From contig MGUI01000052.1 in the NCBI GenBank assembly GCA_001799895.1, positions 119,029 through 174,751 on the forward strand: a DNA stretch of 55,723 nt, written 5' to 3'. Positions 33,826-41,468 of this stretch are shown one piece after another. This DNA is from Elusimicrobia bacterium GWD2_63_28 (lineage in GTDB: Bacteria; Elusimicrobiota; Elusimicrobia; Elusimicrobiales; UBA9959). Numbering within the stretch: position 1 is the stretch's first letter; the number at the start of each line of letters is the position of its first letter. The position numbers and the translations under genes are program-made. Below the pieces are notes generated by a model, which was not told where the DNA came from, ran no database searches, and saw nothing but the letters and a program-made list of their open reading frames with translations.

Positions 33826-35556
33826 ATGAGAATTTTAAAACTCTGCATTTTAGCTGGAGCGCTGGCCGCGGCCGCCTGCCCCGGAGCGGAGGCCGCGCTG
33901 ACGGCGGCCGGCGCCTACGCGCTGGACGGCTCGGGCGCCCAGCGGACCACCTTCACCAACGTGGAGACCATAGCCCTGCGCCAGGTGGTCACCAACACCG
34001 TGGCCAGCGACAGCATGATACAGTTCACCTTCACCATCTACAACCCTTCCGGCGGCGCCGTGTTCCGCCACACCGGCAATTCCACCCGGGCCACGCTGGG
34101 CAATTCCAACAGCCAGCTTTCCGGGCTGGCCATCTCGCGCTTCTACAGCAGCCCCGGGGTCTACAATTTCAGGGGGGAGGCCACGCTCGACGGTGTCACC
34201 GTGCAGCAGGCGCTCGTCCCATTCCAGATCTCCTCGCCTAACATCAACCTGATCTATCCGCCCAACGGGGCGGCCGGGCTTACCGACAAGCCGCTTACTT
34301 TCCGCTGGGTGGCCAGCGGGGCCAGCAATTACGAGATAACCGTGGGGCAGGTCGGCGGCCTTACCCAGCCGTATAAAGGCTCCTCCTCCAGCGCGATGTT
34401 CACTTACCCTGAAAATCCCCCCAACGATTACGACAAATTAGGCAGCAAGACCTATCAGTGGAAGGTGAGGGGCCTGGACGCGGGCGGCGCCGTGATAGCC
34501 GAAAGCAACCAGTACACTTTTTCCATGACGTCACAGGGCGCGTCGGGGTCCAGGAACGTGGCGGTCACCGCGCTGGAGCTGACCGACGCGATCCCGGACT
34601 TCGCCCAGCCCCTGCACTTCAGCGTGACGGTAAAGAACATGGGCTCAAGCAACGAGAACACCATCGGCGTCAAGCTGAGCCTGGGCGGCCTGCCGTCCGT
34701 GGACCCGGCCGGCAATATAGACCTCGGCGCCGGGGCCAGCGCGAACGTGAAGTTCAACGCGTTCATGCCGACGGGACAGACCGAGGGCCTGGCGATAGCC
34801 TGCATAGACCTTTTCGATGAAAACATGCAGGACAACTGCAAGACCAAGCTTATCTCCAAGGCCTCCGGCCCGGGCGCCGGCCCGGAGGGGACCAAAGAGA
34901 CCCGCAGCCTGAGCTACCAGGAGATCTGGGAAGAGGTACTCAAGCGCCTGGGCCCCGACGTGGGCAAGGCCCTGGAAGGCTACACTTTCGACAGCATAGA
35001 ATGCGGCAACTGCTCGGGCAGCGAACTTAACGATATGATGCTGGCGCTGGTAAACGGCGACGCGCAGCTGAGCGGGGCCGCGGTGACCGAAAGCTTCCAG
35101 CCCGCCACGGCCGCCTCGCTGGCGGCCCTGCCCCAGCCCGAAGAGCGGGAGGCCGAGCCTGAAGACGAGCGGGAGCTGGACGTGGAAATAGCCGAGACCG
35201 GCGAGAAGGACCGGGAGTGGAGCGGCTACACCAACGCCGTGAAGTCCCCTTCGCCCTTCTTCTACACCGTCAAGAGCGTCAAGGTCTGGCGGAAGGTGTG
35301 GGAGATGCTTTCCAGCGAAGAGGCCCCCAAGGTGGATTTCGGCGAGAAGACCGTGATAGGCGTGATAGCCGGCACCGGCAACAAGGCCGACAGCGTGCGC
35401 ATCATCTCCAGGCGGCAGGTGGGGGAAAGCACCGTCTTCGACTACTATATGACGGAGTCGCGGGGCGAGAACCCGGCCGTGCCTTATATCTTCAAGACCT
35501 TCGACAAGGTGGAAGGCAAGGTGGAATTCAAGCGGCTCGACGTGGGCGGGAAATAA
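33826..35556 (+). CDS. Secreted CARDB-domain protein with PrcB-like C-terminus (576 aa)
   Basis: A signal peptide (MRILKLCILAGALAAAACPG, cleavage near AEA-A) is followed by a beta-rich region of about 110 residues. An FN3-like segment at 140-235 (INLIYPPNG, LTFRWVASGASNYEI, YQWKVRGLDAGG) precedes a CARDB-like domain at 240-345 (NVAVTALELTD, VTVKNMGSSNENT). A charged Glu-rich linker (about 430-465) leads to a C-terminal segment at 478-572 (VDFGEKTVIGVIAGTGNKAD, VPYIFKTFDK) that resembles the PrcB C-terminal domain. A good ribosome binding site (GAGAGG) precedes the ATG. It sits directly between the sorting-domain protein and the FecR-domain gene, probably in one operon. The function is unknown; a periplasmic or surface binding role is inferred. 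The PrcB resemblance is tentative. Confidence 0.8.
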   Translation: MRILKLCILAGALAAAACPGAEAALTAAGAYALDGSGAQRTTFTNVETIALRQVVTNTVASDSMIQFTFTIYNPSGGAVFRHTGNSTRATLGNSNSQLSGLAISRFYSSPGVYNFRGEATLDGVTVQQALVPFQISSPNINLIYPPNGAAGLTDKPLTFRWVASGASNYEITVGQVGGLTQPYKGSSSSAMFTYPENPPNDYDKLGSKTYQWKVRGLDAGGAVIAESNQYTFSMTSQGASGSRNVAVTALELTDAIPDFAQPLHFSVTVKNMGSSNENTIGVKLSLGGLPSVDPAGNIDLGAGASANVKFNAFMPTGQTEGLAIACIDLFDENMQDNCKTKLISKASGPGAGPEGTKETRSLSYQEIWEEVLKRLGPDVGKALEGYTFDSIECGNCSGSELNDMMLALVNGDAQLSGAAVTESFQPATAASLAALPQPEEREAEPEDERELDVEIAETGEKDREWSGYTNAVKSPSPFFYTVKSVKVWRKVWEMLSSEEAPKVDFGEKTVIGVIAGTGNKADSVRIISRRQVGESTVFDYYMTESRGENPAVPYIFKTFDKVEGKVEFKRLDVGGK

Positions 35557-35574
35557 GCCGGGAGGAAGGGCGTG

Positions 35575-36306
35575 ATGGCGAAAAGACTTATCGGGGGGCT
35601 GCTGGCGGCCGCGCTGCTGGCCGGCGGGACAGGGTGGTGCGCTGAAAGAAAATCAGTGGGCGCCGCCGTTTTCGTCAGCGGGGACGTGAAGCTGCGCCGC
35701 CCGGGAACCTCGGGTTATCCGCAGCTGCAGGCGGGCGAACGGCTCTACCTGGGCGACATAGTGGAGACAGGGGTTGGCGCCAAGGCGTCTGTGGTGCTGC
35801 TCTACGGCTCGGAGATCCGGCTCAACGAGAACACCATCCTTGAGCTGATAGCCGGAAAAAAGAAGGGCGACGCGGCCAGGCTGGCCCGGGGGCAGGTGTG
35901 GACGCGCATGCTGCACAAGCGCGGCGGCCTGGATATACGCACGGTGACCGCCATTTGCGCCGTGCGCGGCACCGAGGCCGACATCGAGCAGCTGCAAGCC
36001 CTGACCGTGAAGGTTTACGAAGGCCACGTGGACGTGGAGAACGCGGCGGGCATGGTTTCTTTGAAGGCCGGGGAGATGACCAGCGTGTCGGGTGCGGCGG
36101 CCGCCCCCGTGAAGGCGGCCAAAATGAAGCCGGCCGAGTTCGGCAAGTGGCAGGACGGCGTTACCTCCAAGGATATAATGAGCTTCCTCGAACAGCTGCA
36201 GGCCTCCCCGGGCGGGGATAAGAAGCTCAGGTTCAACGTGGGAGAGCTCGGCAAGAGCGACAAGGACGTGCGGATAAAACTGAAGAAGAAGGACGGCGCG
36301 GAATGA
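35575..36306 (+). CDS. Secreted FecR-domain protein
   Basis: The start at 35575 is chosen because GGAGGAAGG lies at a suitable distance; a GTG one codon upstream (35572) is also possible. A signal peptide ends near WCA. The FecR domain spans about residues 27-160: an N-terminal GDVKLRRPG segment, LYLGDIVETG, GSEIRLNENTILEL, and a strand-rich part with ICAVRGTEADI and VKVYEGHVDVENAAGMV. The domain follows a signal peptide, not the single membrane anchor with cytoplasmic anti-sigma tail of classical FecR, so it is probably periplasmic or exported with no sigma-factor partner. The C-terminal 80 residues are charged and Lys-rich. The gene is 15 bases downstream of the CARDB/PrcB-like gene and 55 bases before the PorV-like gene. 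Confidence 0.87.
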   Translation: MAKRLIGGLLAAALLAGGTGWCAERKSVGAAVFVSGDVKLRRPGTSGYPQLQAGERLYLGDIVETGVGAKASVVLLYGSEIRLNENTILELIAGKKKGDAARLARGQVWTRMLHKRGGLDIRTVTAICAVRGTEADIEQLQALTVKVYEGHVDVENAAGMVSLKAGEMTSVSGAAAAPVKAAKMKPAEFGKWQDGVTSKDIMSFLEQLQASPGGDKKLRFNVGELGKSDKDVRIKLKKKDGAE

Positions 36307-36361
36307 ACGCCGCCGGACCACAGCGGGCGCGCGGCACTGGCGCGCAAGGGCAGGTAGAGCT

Positions 36362-37300
36362 ATGAAACCATATACTAAAGCGGCGCTGGCGCTGCTGCTG
36401 CTGGGACCGGCTGCCGCCGAGGCCGCCGAAAGTTCGGCGGCGCAGTTCCTGAGGCTGGGCTTCGGGGCCAGGGCGCTGGGCATGGGCGAGGCCTTCACGG
36501 CCGTGGCCGACGACGCCTCGGCTCTGCATTACAATCCCGCCGGGCTGGCCCCTGGGGCGGGCGCGGAGGGAAAGAGCGCGATGTTCTCCCACGCCTGGCA
36601 CATACAGGACATGGGCGTCTCGCAGGCCGCCCTGGTCTCCAGGCCCTGGGGCTTCGGGATCACCTATTTTTCCGCCGGGGACATGGAGGGCCGCGACGAC
36701 GCCGGCGCCGTTACGGGTAATTTCACGGCCCGGGACCTGGCTTTTTCAGCGGGCCGGGGGTACGCGCTGGGGGAGTTCAAGGCCGGCGCGGCCGTCAAAT
36801 ACGTGGGGCAGAAGATAGACGAGTATTCCGCCCACGCGCTGGCCGCGGATTTCGGCCTGCTTTACCGCCGGGAAGGGTCGCGGCTGGGTTTCGGCGCGGC
36901 GCTGAGCAACCTGGGCACCAGGATAAAGTTCAGGGACGACTCTTTTCCCCTGCCGCTCACGTTCAAGGCCGGGGCGGCGCTGGAGCTGAAGGACGCCCCG
37001 CTGCTGCTGGCGGCGCAGGCGGACTTTCCCAACGACGCGGGCGCCTCGCTGAGGCTGGGCTGCGAATACAGGGCGGCCGAGAGCTTCAGGCTGCGGGCCG
37101 GCTACAAAACCTCTTCCTCGGAGGACCGGGACGCCATACTCGGCAGGGAACTGGGCGGCGAAGCCAGCGGGGTCTCCAGCCTCTTCGGTTTCTACGCGGG
37201 CGTCGGCCTCCAGATGGGCGGCTTCTCGCTGGACTACGCCCTGGCGCCTTACGGCGACCTGGGCAGCGCGCACAGGGTTTCTTTCGCCATGAAGTTCTAG
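36362..37300 (+). CDS. PorV/PorQ-family outer-membrane barrel protein
   Basis: A signal peptide (residues 1-21, ending AEAAE) is followed by the family signature SSAAQFLRLGFGARALGMGE and DDASALHYNPAGLA. The protein has alternating beta-strands throughout and ends in FAMKF, with the terminal Phe typical of outer-membrane barrels. At 312 residues it is the usual size for the PorV/PorQ (UPF0164-like) family. In Bacteroidota, PorV collects proteins carrying C-terminal sorting domains in the type IX system. Two such domains are encoded just upstream, so a similar role here is plausible but inferred, since no other type IX component is in the window. The ribosome binding site is weak (AGGTAGAG). 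A GC-rich stem-loop follows the gene. Confidence 0.87.
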   Translation: MKPYTKAALALLLLGPAAAEAAESSAAQFLRLGFGARALGMGEAFTAVADDASALHYNPAGLAPGAGAEGKSAMFSHAWHIQDMGVSQAALVSRPWGFGITYFSAGDMEGRDDAGAVTGNFTARDLAFSAGRGYALGEFKAGAAVKYVGQKIDEYSAHALAADFGLLYRREGSRLGFGAALSNLGTRIKFRDDSFPLPLTFKAGAALELKDAPLLLAAQADFPNDAGASLRLGCEYRAAESFRLRAGYKTSSSEDRDAILGRELGGEASGVSSLFGFYAGVGLQMGGFSLDYALAPYGDLGSAHRVSFAMKF

Positions 37301-37309
37301 TCTTGCAGC

Positions 37310-37335
37310 CGCCCGCCCCGGTGAGCCGGGCGGGC
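37310..37335 (+). terminator. GC-rich stem-loop after the PorV-like gene
   Basis: GCCCGCCCCGG and CCGGGCGGGC flank a short loop with one bulged base, followed by CGCGGTTTAT. The T-run is short, so termination is only possible. It separates the surface operon from the next gene, which has its own -10 box. Confidence 0.35.
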
Positions 37336-37354
37336 CGCGGTTTATAGATTTTGT

Positions 37355-37360
37355 TATACT
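37355..37360 (+). promoter_or_regulatory. -10 box (TATACT), near-leaderless start
   Basis: TATACT lies 13 bases before the ATG at 37374, so transcription would start about six bases before the codon. No clear -35 box is seen and the only purine-rich element is AGG. Confidence 0.4.
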
Positions 37361-37373
37361 TAACAGGTTAAAC

Positions 37374-39284
37374 ATGCGAAGATTACTGCTTAACGCCGCT
37401 TTTATTCTGTCCGCCCTGGCCGGGACCGCCTACGCCAATGGCGGGGCCAGCCTGCAGTTCACCGTGGCCGCCCCGGACCCCATCATGGCGGGCGACGAGA
37501 TAATGTTCCAGACGCTGGTGGTGAACACCGGCTCCTCGGCGTGGCCGCGCGGCTCCTATTACTGGGTGGCCGAGGTCTACAGCATGGAGGGCGAGGAGAA
37601 GAGGTTCGTCGCCCAGACCGACCCGCTTTCCCCGCCCGAGACGGTGCAGCCCGGCGCAGCGCACGGCGTGCAGATCCCGTTCCTGGTGCCCGAGATGTAC
37701 AGCGGCCGCCGCCTGCTCTACCGCGCCTTCCTGGTGGTCAACGGCAAGCGCATAATGGAGACGGATTACCGCGGCTTCCAGGTGATAGAGCGGGAATACA
37801 AGCCGCCCCCTCCGGAGGACGTGAAGATCGGCGGCGACGTCTCCTTCACCTACAAGAACTCCAGCCCCGACGGCTGGGACAACCACCAGGGCATCACCTC
37901 GGCCAACATCGTGGGCAAGATAAAGCAGTCGTCCTTCCTTTTCAACGCCTACCTGGTGCACACTTACCACAGGCCGATAACGCCCAACCTGATCTTCCTG
38001 AACTACTACGCCCCCTGGGGCACGCTGAGCGTGGGCGACGTGTCCCCGACGCTGACGCCCCTTTCGATGGAAGGCCAGGGCATGCGCGGCGTGGCCTTTG
38101 AGAGGACCAGAAACAAGCTTTCCTGGATAGCGCTGGTCGGGCGCATAGTCTCGCCGGAAGAGCCGACGCTGGTGACCGCGGGCCGCTTCTCGCGCTACGC
38201 CGGCGGTTTCAAGGCCACCTACCAGGCCAAGCCAAATTTAAAGGTTACGGCGGACGCGGTGCTGAGCCGCGACGACGAGTACTCCATCACGCAGGACACC
38301 CGGACCACCGTCATACTGCCGCAGTCCAGCTTTGTCTACGGCGCGCTGGCGGAATGGAAGGCTCACCGGCGCGTGACCTATATAGCCGAGCTGCAGGCCA
38401 GCACCTACAAGGCGGACATGAACGCCCCGGCCAGCAAAAGCGGGATGGCCTGGAAGCAGGAAGTGAAATGGCGCGGCGACAGCCTGTCGGCCAGGGCGGC
38501 CTATTCGCGCGTGGGCACCCGGTACGTCTCTTTCGCCAGCCCCTCGGTGATCCCGGACAGGGCCACGCTGGACGCCGAGGTGGGCGCGCCGCTGGCCGAC
38601 TGGAGCAACCTCTCCGTCACCTACAATACCTATACCGACAACCTGGAGGCCGACCCGGCCAAGACTACCACCAAGCAGACGCAGACCAGCGTCAACAATA
38701 CCTCAAGGGTTTTCGGGGCCACCATGGTGACGGTTTCCTACATGATGAACACGGCGCTGGGCGAGCCGGCCGCGGTGCAGGACAACAAGACCACGACGTT
38801 GAGCCTCTCGGTGCTGCAGCCGGTGGGGCAGCATAACTTCAGCGCGTCAATGCAGAGCAGCGCCTTCACCGACAATACCGGCTTCTCGAGCGACCTGAAC
38901 ACCTCGCTGATCTCGCTGTCCGGCTCTTTCAAGGTGTCGCCGCGCATATCGGCCTCGGCCGGCGTGGTTACTTCGAGCACCAAGTACAAGGCGGACTCTT
39001 CGACCTCCAAGAACAATACCATCAACGGCAACCTGGCCTACGCCATGCCGCGCCGCGCCATAGCTTTCCAGTTCTGGACCTCGCTGGCCACCGGCGAAAG
39101 CGATTCGGCTACCCTGCCGGCCGAAAACAGCACCCTGTCGATGAACCTGGAGACCATCTGGCTCAAGAGCAAGGCCTCCAAGCTGACCTTCGGCCTGGGC
39201 ATGCTCTCCAGGACCGACAAGTACAATACGGCCCTGGAAGGCACGGACCTGACGCTGATGACGCGGTATAACTATTCGTTCTGA
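37374..39284 (+). CDS. Predicted outer-membrane beta-barrel with N-terminal Ig-like domain (636 aa)
   Basis: The signal peptide (MRRLLLNAAFILSALAGTAY, cleavage near AYA-N) is followed by an Ig-like domain at about residues 24-135 (LQFTVAAPDPIMAGDEI, VVNTGSSAWPRGSYYWVAEV) and a proline hinge (KPPPPEDVKIGGD). The remaining 490 residues are alternating beta-strands (GDVSFTYKNSS, LSVGDVSPTLTPLSMEGQGM, ATYQAKPNLKVTADAVLSRD) and end in RYNYSF, with an aromatic C-terminal residue fitting a barrel insertion signal. I do not recognise a named family. A role in surface display or transport is inferred from its position after the PorV-like gene, but it has its own -10 box and may be regulated separately. 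Confidence 0.8.
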   Translation: MRRLLLNAAFILSALAGTAYANGGASLQFTVAAPDPIMAGDEIMFQTLVVNTGSSAWPRGSYYWVAEVYSMEGEEKRFVAQTDPLSPPETVQPGAAHGVQIPFLVPEMYSGRRLLYRAFLVVNGKRIMETDYRGFQVIEREYKPPPPEDVKIGGDVSFTYKNSSPDGWDNHQGITSANIVGKIKQSSFLFNAYLVHTYHRPITPNLIFLNYYAPWGTLSVGDVSPTLTPLSMEGQGMRGVAFERTRNKLSWIALVGRIVSPEEPTLVTAGRFSRYAGGFKATYQAKPNLKVTADAVLSRDDEYSITQDTRTTVILPQSSFVYGALAEWKAHRRVTYIAELQASTYKADMNAPASKSGMAWKQEVKWRGDSLSARAAYSRVGTRYVSFASPSVIPDRATLDAEVGAPLADWSNLSVTYNTYTDNLEADPAKTTTKQTQTSVNNTSRVFGATMVTVSYMMNTALGEPAAVQDNKTTTLSLSVLQPVGQHNFSASMQSSAFTDNTGFSSDLNTSLISLSGSFKVSPRISASAGVVTSSTKYKADSSTSKNNTINGNLAYAMPRRAIAFQFWTSLATGESDSATLPAENSTLSMNLETIWLKSKASKLTFGLGMLSRTDKYNTALEGTDLTLMTRYNYSF

Positions 39285-39308
39285 CGGCCCGGCGGCCGCG
39301 GATAAAGA

Positions 39309-39334
39309 AACCCTCCGGAGGCGGAGGGTTTTTT
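39309..39334. terminator. Bidirectional terminator
   Basis: A perfect 9-bp stem (AACCCTCCG, 39309-39317; CGGAGGGTT, 39322-39330) with a GAGG loop is followed by T-runs on the + strand. It ends the + strand surface locus and overlaps the 3' end of the minus-strand DUF4130 gene. Confidence 0.85.
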
Positions 39335-40067
39335 ATTCGGTGAACTCGGTGAGGTTCTTGCGGTATTTCAGGGGGACGTTCTGCCGCTGCAGTTCCGGGT
39401 TGAGCCGCTCCTTGATGGCCGCGGTCTTGAAGAAATGTTTCCAGAGCTTTCGCACTTCAGATTCCTTCGCGTCCTCGCGCAGGCTGGCGGCGTCCAGCGG
39501 GGCGTAAACTAGCCTGCCCTTAAAATAAAGCGCGGCGAGGTTGCGGCGCGCGTCGTGGATGACCCAGTTGAAGGCGCCCAGCCGGGCGCGGAAATGGCCG
39601 GTCAGCAGCGGCAGGATATTGTGGTCCGGCTCTATGCGGGAGTAAAGGGTCTTATCCGCCAATTCACTGAAGCGCACGAAGCCCATGAACCTGTGCGCCT
39701 CGCCCCCGACTTTGGCCGCAAGGCCGTGCACCGCTCTGACCCTGTCGTCGGCCAGCATATTGTAGGCGGCGCGCCCTTTCTCCAGGAGCAGGGAGACATA
39801 TTTCAGTATGGCCGTTTCTGCGCCGGGGCTTTCCGAAAGAAAGGCGTACCGGGCGTGCTGCCAGGACTCGGCCGAACCTCGCGTTTCGATGACCTTTCTG
39901 ACCGCGGCGGCGCGCGCGGGGTCCCGCCCTGCGCTTAAGAATTCCGAGAATAGCCCGGCCTCGGCGCCGTCCTGCCTGGCTATGGCGCAGTCCTCCGGGC
40001 GCTCCAGGGCCAGCGAGAGCGCGGTGAGAAAGCCTTCAAAACTGCCGTCGTAAAGCCAGGTCCTCAT
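39333..40067 (-). CDS. DUF4130 / TIGR03915-family putative DNA repair protein
   Basis: The 244-residue protein has DUF4130 hallmarks: a WLYDGSFEGFLTAL start, GEAHRFMGFVRFSE, IEPDHNILPLLTGHF, WVIHDARR, and the C-terminal WKHFFKTAAIKERLNPELQ with YRKNL. In many bacteria this domain is fused to a UdgX-type uracil-DNA glycosylase; here it stands alone and no glycosylase is nearby. The ATG overlaps the stop of the upstream radical-SAM gene by four bases (ATGA), so the two are translationally coupled. The pair is widespread and is thought to act in DNA repair or modification, but the reaction is not established as far as I know. Confidence 0.92.
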   Translation of the reverse strand: MRTWLYDGSFEGFLTALSLALERPEDCAIARQDGAEAGLFSEFLSAGRDPARAAAVRKVIETRGSAESWQHARYAFLSESPGAETAILKYVSLLLEKGRAAYNMLADDRVRAVHGLAAKVGGEAHRFMGFVRFSELADKTLYSRIEPDHNILPLLTGHFRARLGAFNWVIHDARRNLAALYFKGRLVYAPLDAASLREDAKESEVRKLWKHFFKTAAIKERLNPELQRQNVPLKYRKNLTEFTE

Positions 40068-41341
40068 AGTTGGCCGGTGGCGGCGGCCTCCGCGCCCTCC
40101 TTCGCCGCCTGCTCCCCGCCGAACAGGTTCAGTTGGCCGTTGGGGTTTTTGTGCTCCAGCAGTTTCAACTTTATGGCGTCCCCGCTTTCCTTCTTCAGCC
40201 CGCCGTATTTGCCGCCGGCGGTGACGAAATAGACGGCGCGCTTCATAACCACGCCCAGCTTCTTCAGGTCTTCCAGCTTCAGCGGCCCGGCCCGGCGCGC
40301 GCGCAGGATGCGTTTGGCGGAGGTGACGCCTATGCCGGGCACGCGCAGTATCTCCTCGTAGGGGGCCTTGTTTACCTCCAGCGGGAATTTGTCCAAATTG
40401 TTCAGCGCCCAGATTGTCTTGGGGTCGAAGGCGAGGTCCAGCTGCGGGTGCGCCTCGTCGAGCAGCTCGTCGGCGGTGAAGCCGTAGAAGCGCAGCAGCC
40501 AGTCGGCCTGGTAAAGGCGGTGCTCGCGCAGCAGCGGCGGTTCGCGCAGGGCGGGCAGGCGGCTGTCCTTCATGACCGGCACGAAAGCGGAATAATACAC
40601 CCGCTTGAGCGCCATCTTGCCATAGAGGGCCTCGCTCAGCTTTATGATCTCGCGGTCGGTTTCGGGCGTGGCGCCTATTATCAGCTGGGTGCTCTGGCCG
40701 GCCGGGGCGTAGGCGGGGGAAGTCTTTATAGAGCGCCGCTCGTCCTTGTGGGCGGCTATTTGCTGCGCCAGGCGGTTCATGGGGCGCAGCACTGTGTCCT
40801 TCGTCTTGCCCGGGGCCAGCAGGCGCAGGCTTTTGTCGCTCGGCAGTTCAATATTCACGCTGACGCGGTCGGCCCAGAGACCGGCTTGGTCTATGAGGGC
40901 CTGGTCCGCGCCGGGGATTACCTTCAGGTGCACGTAGCCGTTGAAATGGAAAGTCTTCCGCAGTTTGCGCACCGCCTCCAGCATCAGCTCCATGGTGCGG
41001 TCCGGGGAAACGATGATGCCGGAACTCAGGAACAACCCTTCTATATAATTCCTTTTATAGAACTCGAAGGTGAGGCCGGCTATTTCGTCCGGCGTGAGGA
41101 TGGCCTTGGGGGAATCGTTGGTGCGGCGGTTGACGCAGTAGGCGCAGTCGTAGACGCACTCGTTGGTCATCAGGATCTTGAGCAGGGAGACGCAGCGGCC
41201 GTCGGCCGTCCAACTATGACAGACGCCGCTCTGGTGGGCCGCGCCGGTGCCCTGCCCGCCGCGGCTGGAGCCGCTGGAGGCGCAAGAGGCGTCGTACTTG
41301 GCTGAGTCCGCCAGTATCTCTAGTTTTTCCTGAAGGTCCAT
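40064..41341 (-). CDS. Putative DNA modification/repair radical SAM protein (TIGR03916 family)
   Basis: The start at 41341 (MDLQEKLEILADSAKYD) matches the usual family N-terminus; an in-frame ATG 30 bases upstream is possible but less likely. The radical-SAM cluster motif CxxxCxxC is at C62, C66 and C69 (NECVYDCAYCVNR). Other conserved Cys are at 20, 41 and 50 (CHSWTADGRCVSLLKIL). The C-terminal region has a helix-hairpin-helix DNA-binding segment (RVPGIGVTSAKRILRARR, then LKKLGVVMKRAVYFV). The protein is expected to bind a 4Fe-4S cluster and SAM in the cytoplasm. It overlaps the downstream DUF4130 gene by four bases. A TATACT box seven bases before the ATG suggests a leaderless transcript. 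Confidence 0.93.
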   Translation of the reverse strand: MDLQEKLEILADSAKYDASCASSGSSRGGQGTGAAHQSGVCHSWTADGRCVSLLKILMTNECVYDCAYCVNRRTNDSPKAILTPDEIAGLTFEFYKRNYIEGLFLSSGIIVSPDRTMELMLEAVRKLRKTFHFNGYVHLKVIPGADQALIDQAGLWADRVSVNIELPSDKSLRLLAPGKTKDTVLRPMNRLAQQIAAHKDERRSIKTSPAYAPAGQSTQLIIGATPETDREIIKLSEALYGKMALKRVYYSAFVPVMKDSRLPALREPPLLREHRLYQADWLLRFYGFTADELLDEAHPQLDLAFDPKTIWALNNLDKFPLEVNKAPYEEILRVPGIGVTSAKRILRARRAGPLKLEDLKKLGVVMKRAVYFVTAGGKYGGLKKESGDAIKLKLLEHKNPNGQLNLFGGEQAAKEGAEAAATGQL

Positions 41342-41348
41342 ATAAAAA

Positions 41349-41354
41349 AGTATA
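41349..41354 (-). promoter_or_regulatory. -10 box (TATACT) for the radical-SAM/DUF4130 operon
   Basis: Read on the minus strand, TATACT ends seven bases before the ATG at 41341, which puts the transcription start at or next to the start codon. No Shine-Dalgarno sequence is present. Confidence 0.45.
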
Positions 41355-41434
41355 GCGGATGACCCCGACAAGGGCGTGTCGGGATGGTTTTTACCGCTTT
41401 TAACTATAATTCGGGAAAGGCCGCCCCTTATTTC

Positions 41435-41440
41435 TATAAT
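41435..41440 (+). promoter_or_regulatory. -10 box (TATAAT) before the EamA-type gene
   Basis: There is a perfect TATAAT 28 bases before the ATG at 41469. A second TATAAT is at 41405-41410. No convincing -35 box is seen for either. Confidence 0.4.
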
Positions 41441-41468
41441 ATAAGCCTGCAGCTTGGGAAGAGCAACT

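Noticed and set aside
35575..36306. Classical FecR anti-sigma regulator
   Set aside because: The FecR domain follows a signal peptide, there is no cytoplasmic anti-sigma domain and no sigma-factor gene is nearby.
40070..41305. Plus-strand open frame of 411 codons
   Set aside because: It is opposite the radical-SAM gene, which has a full set of family motifs.
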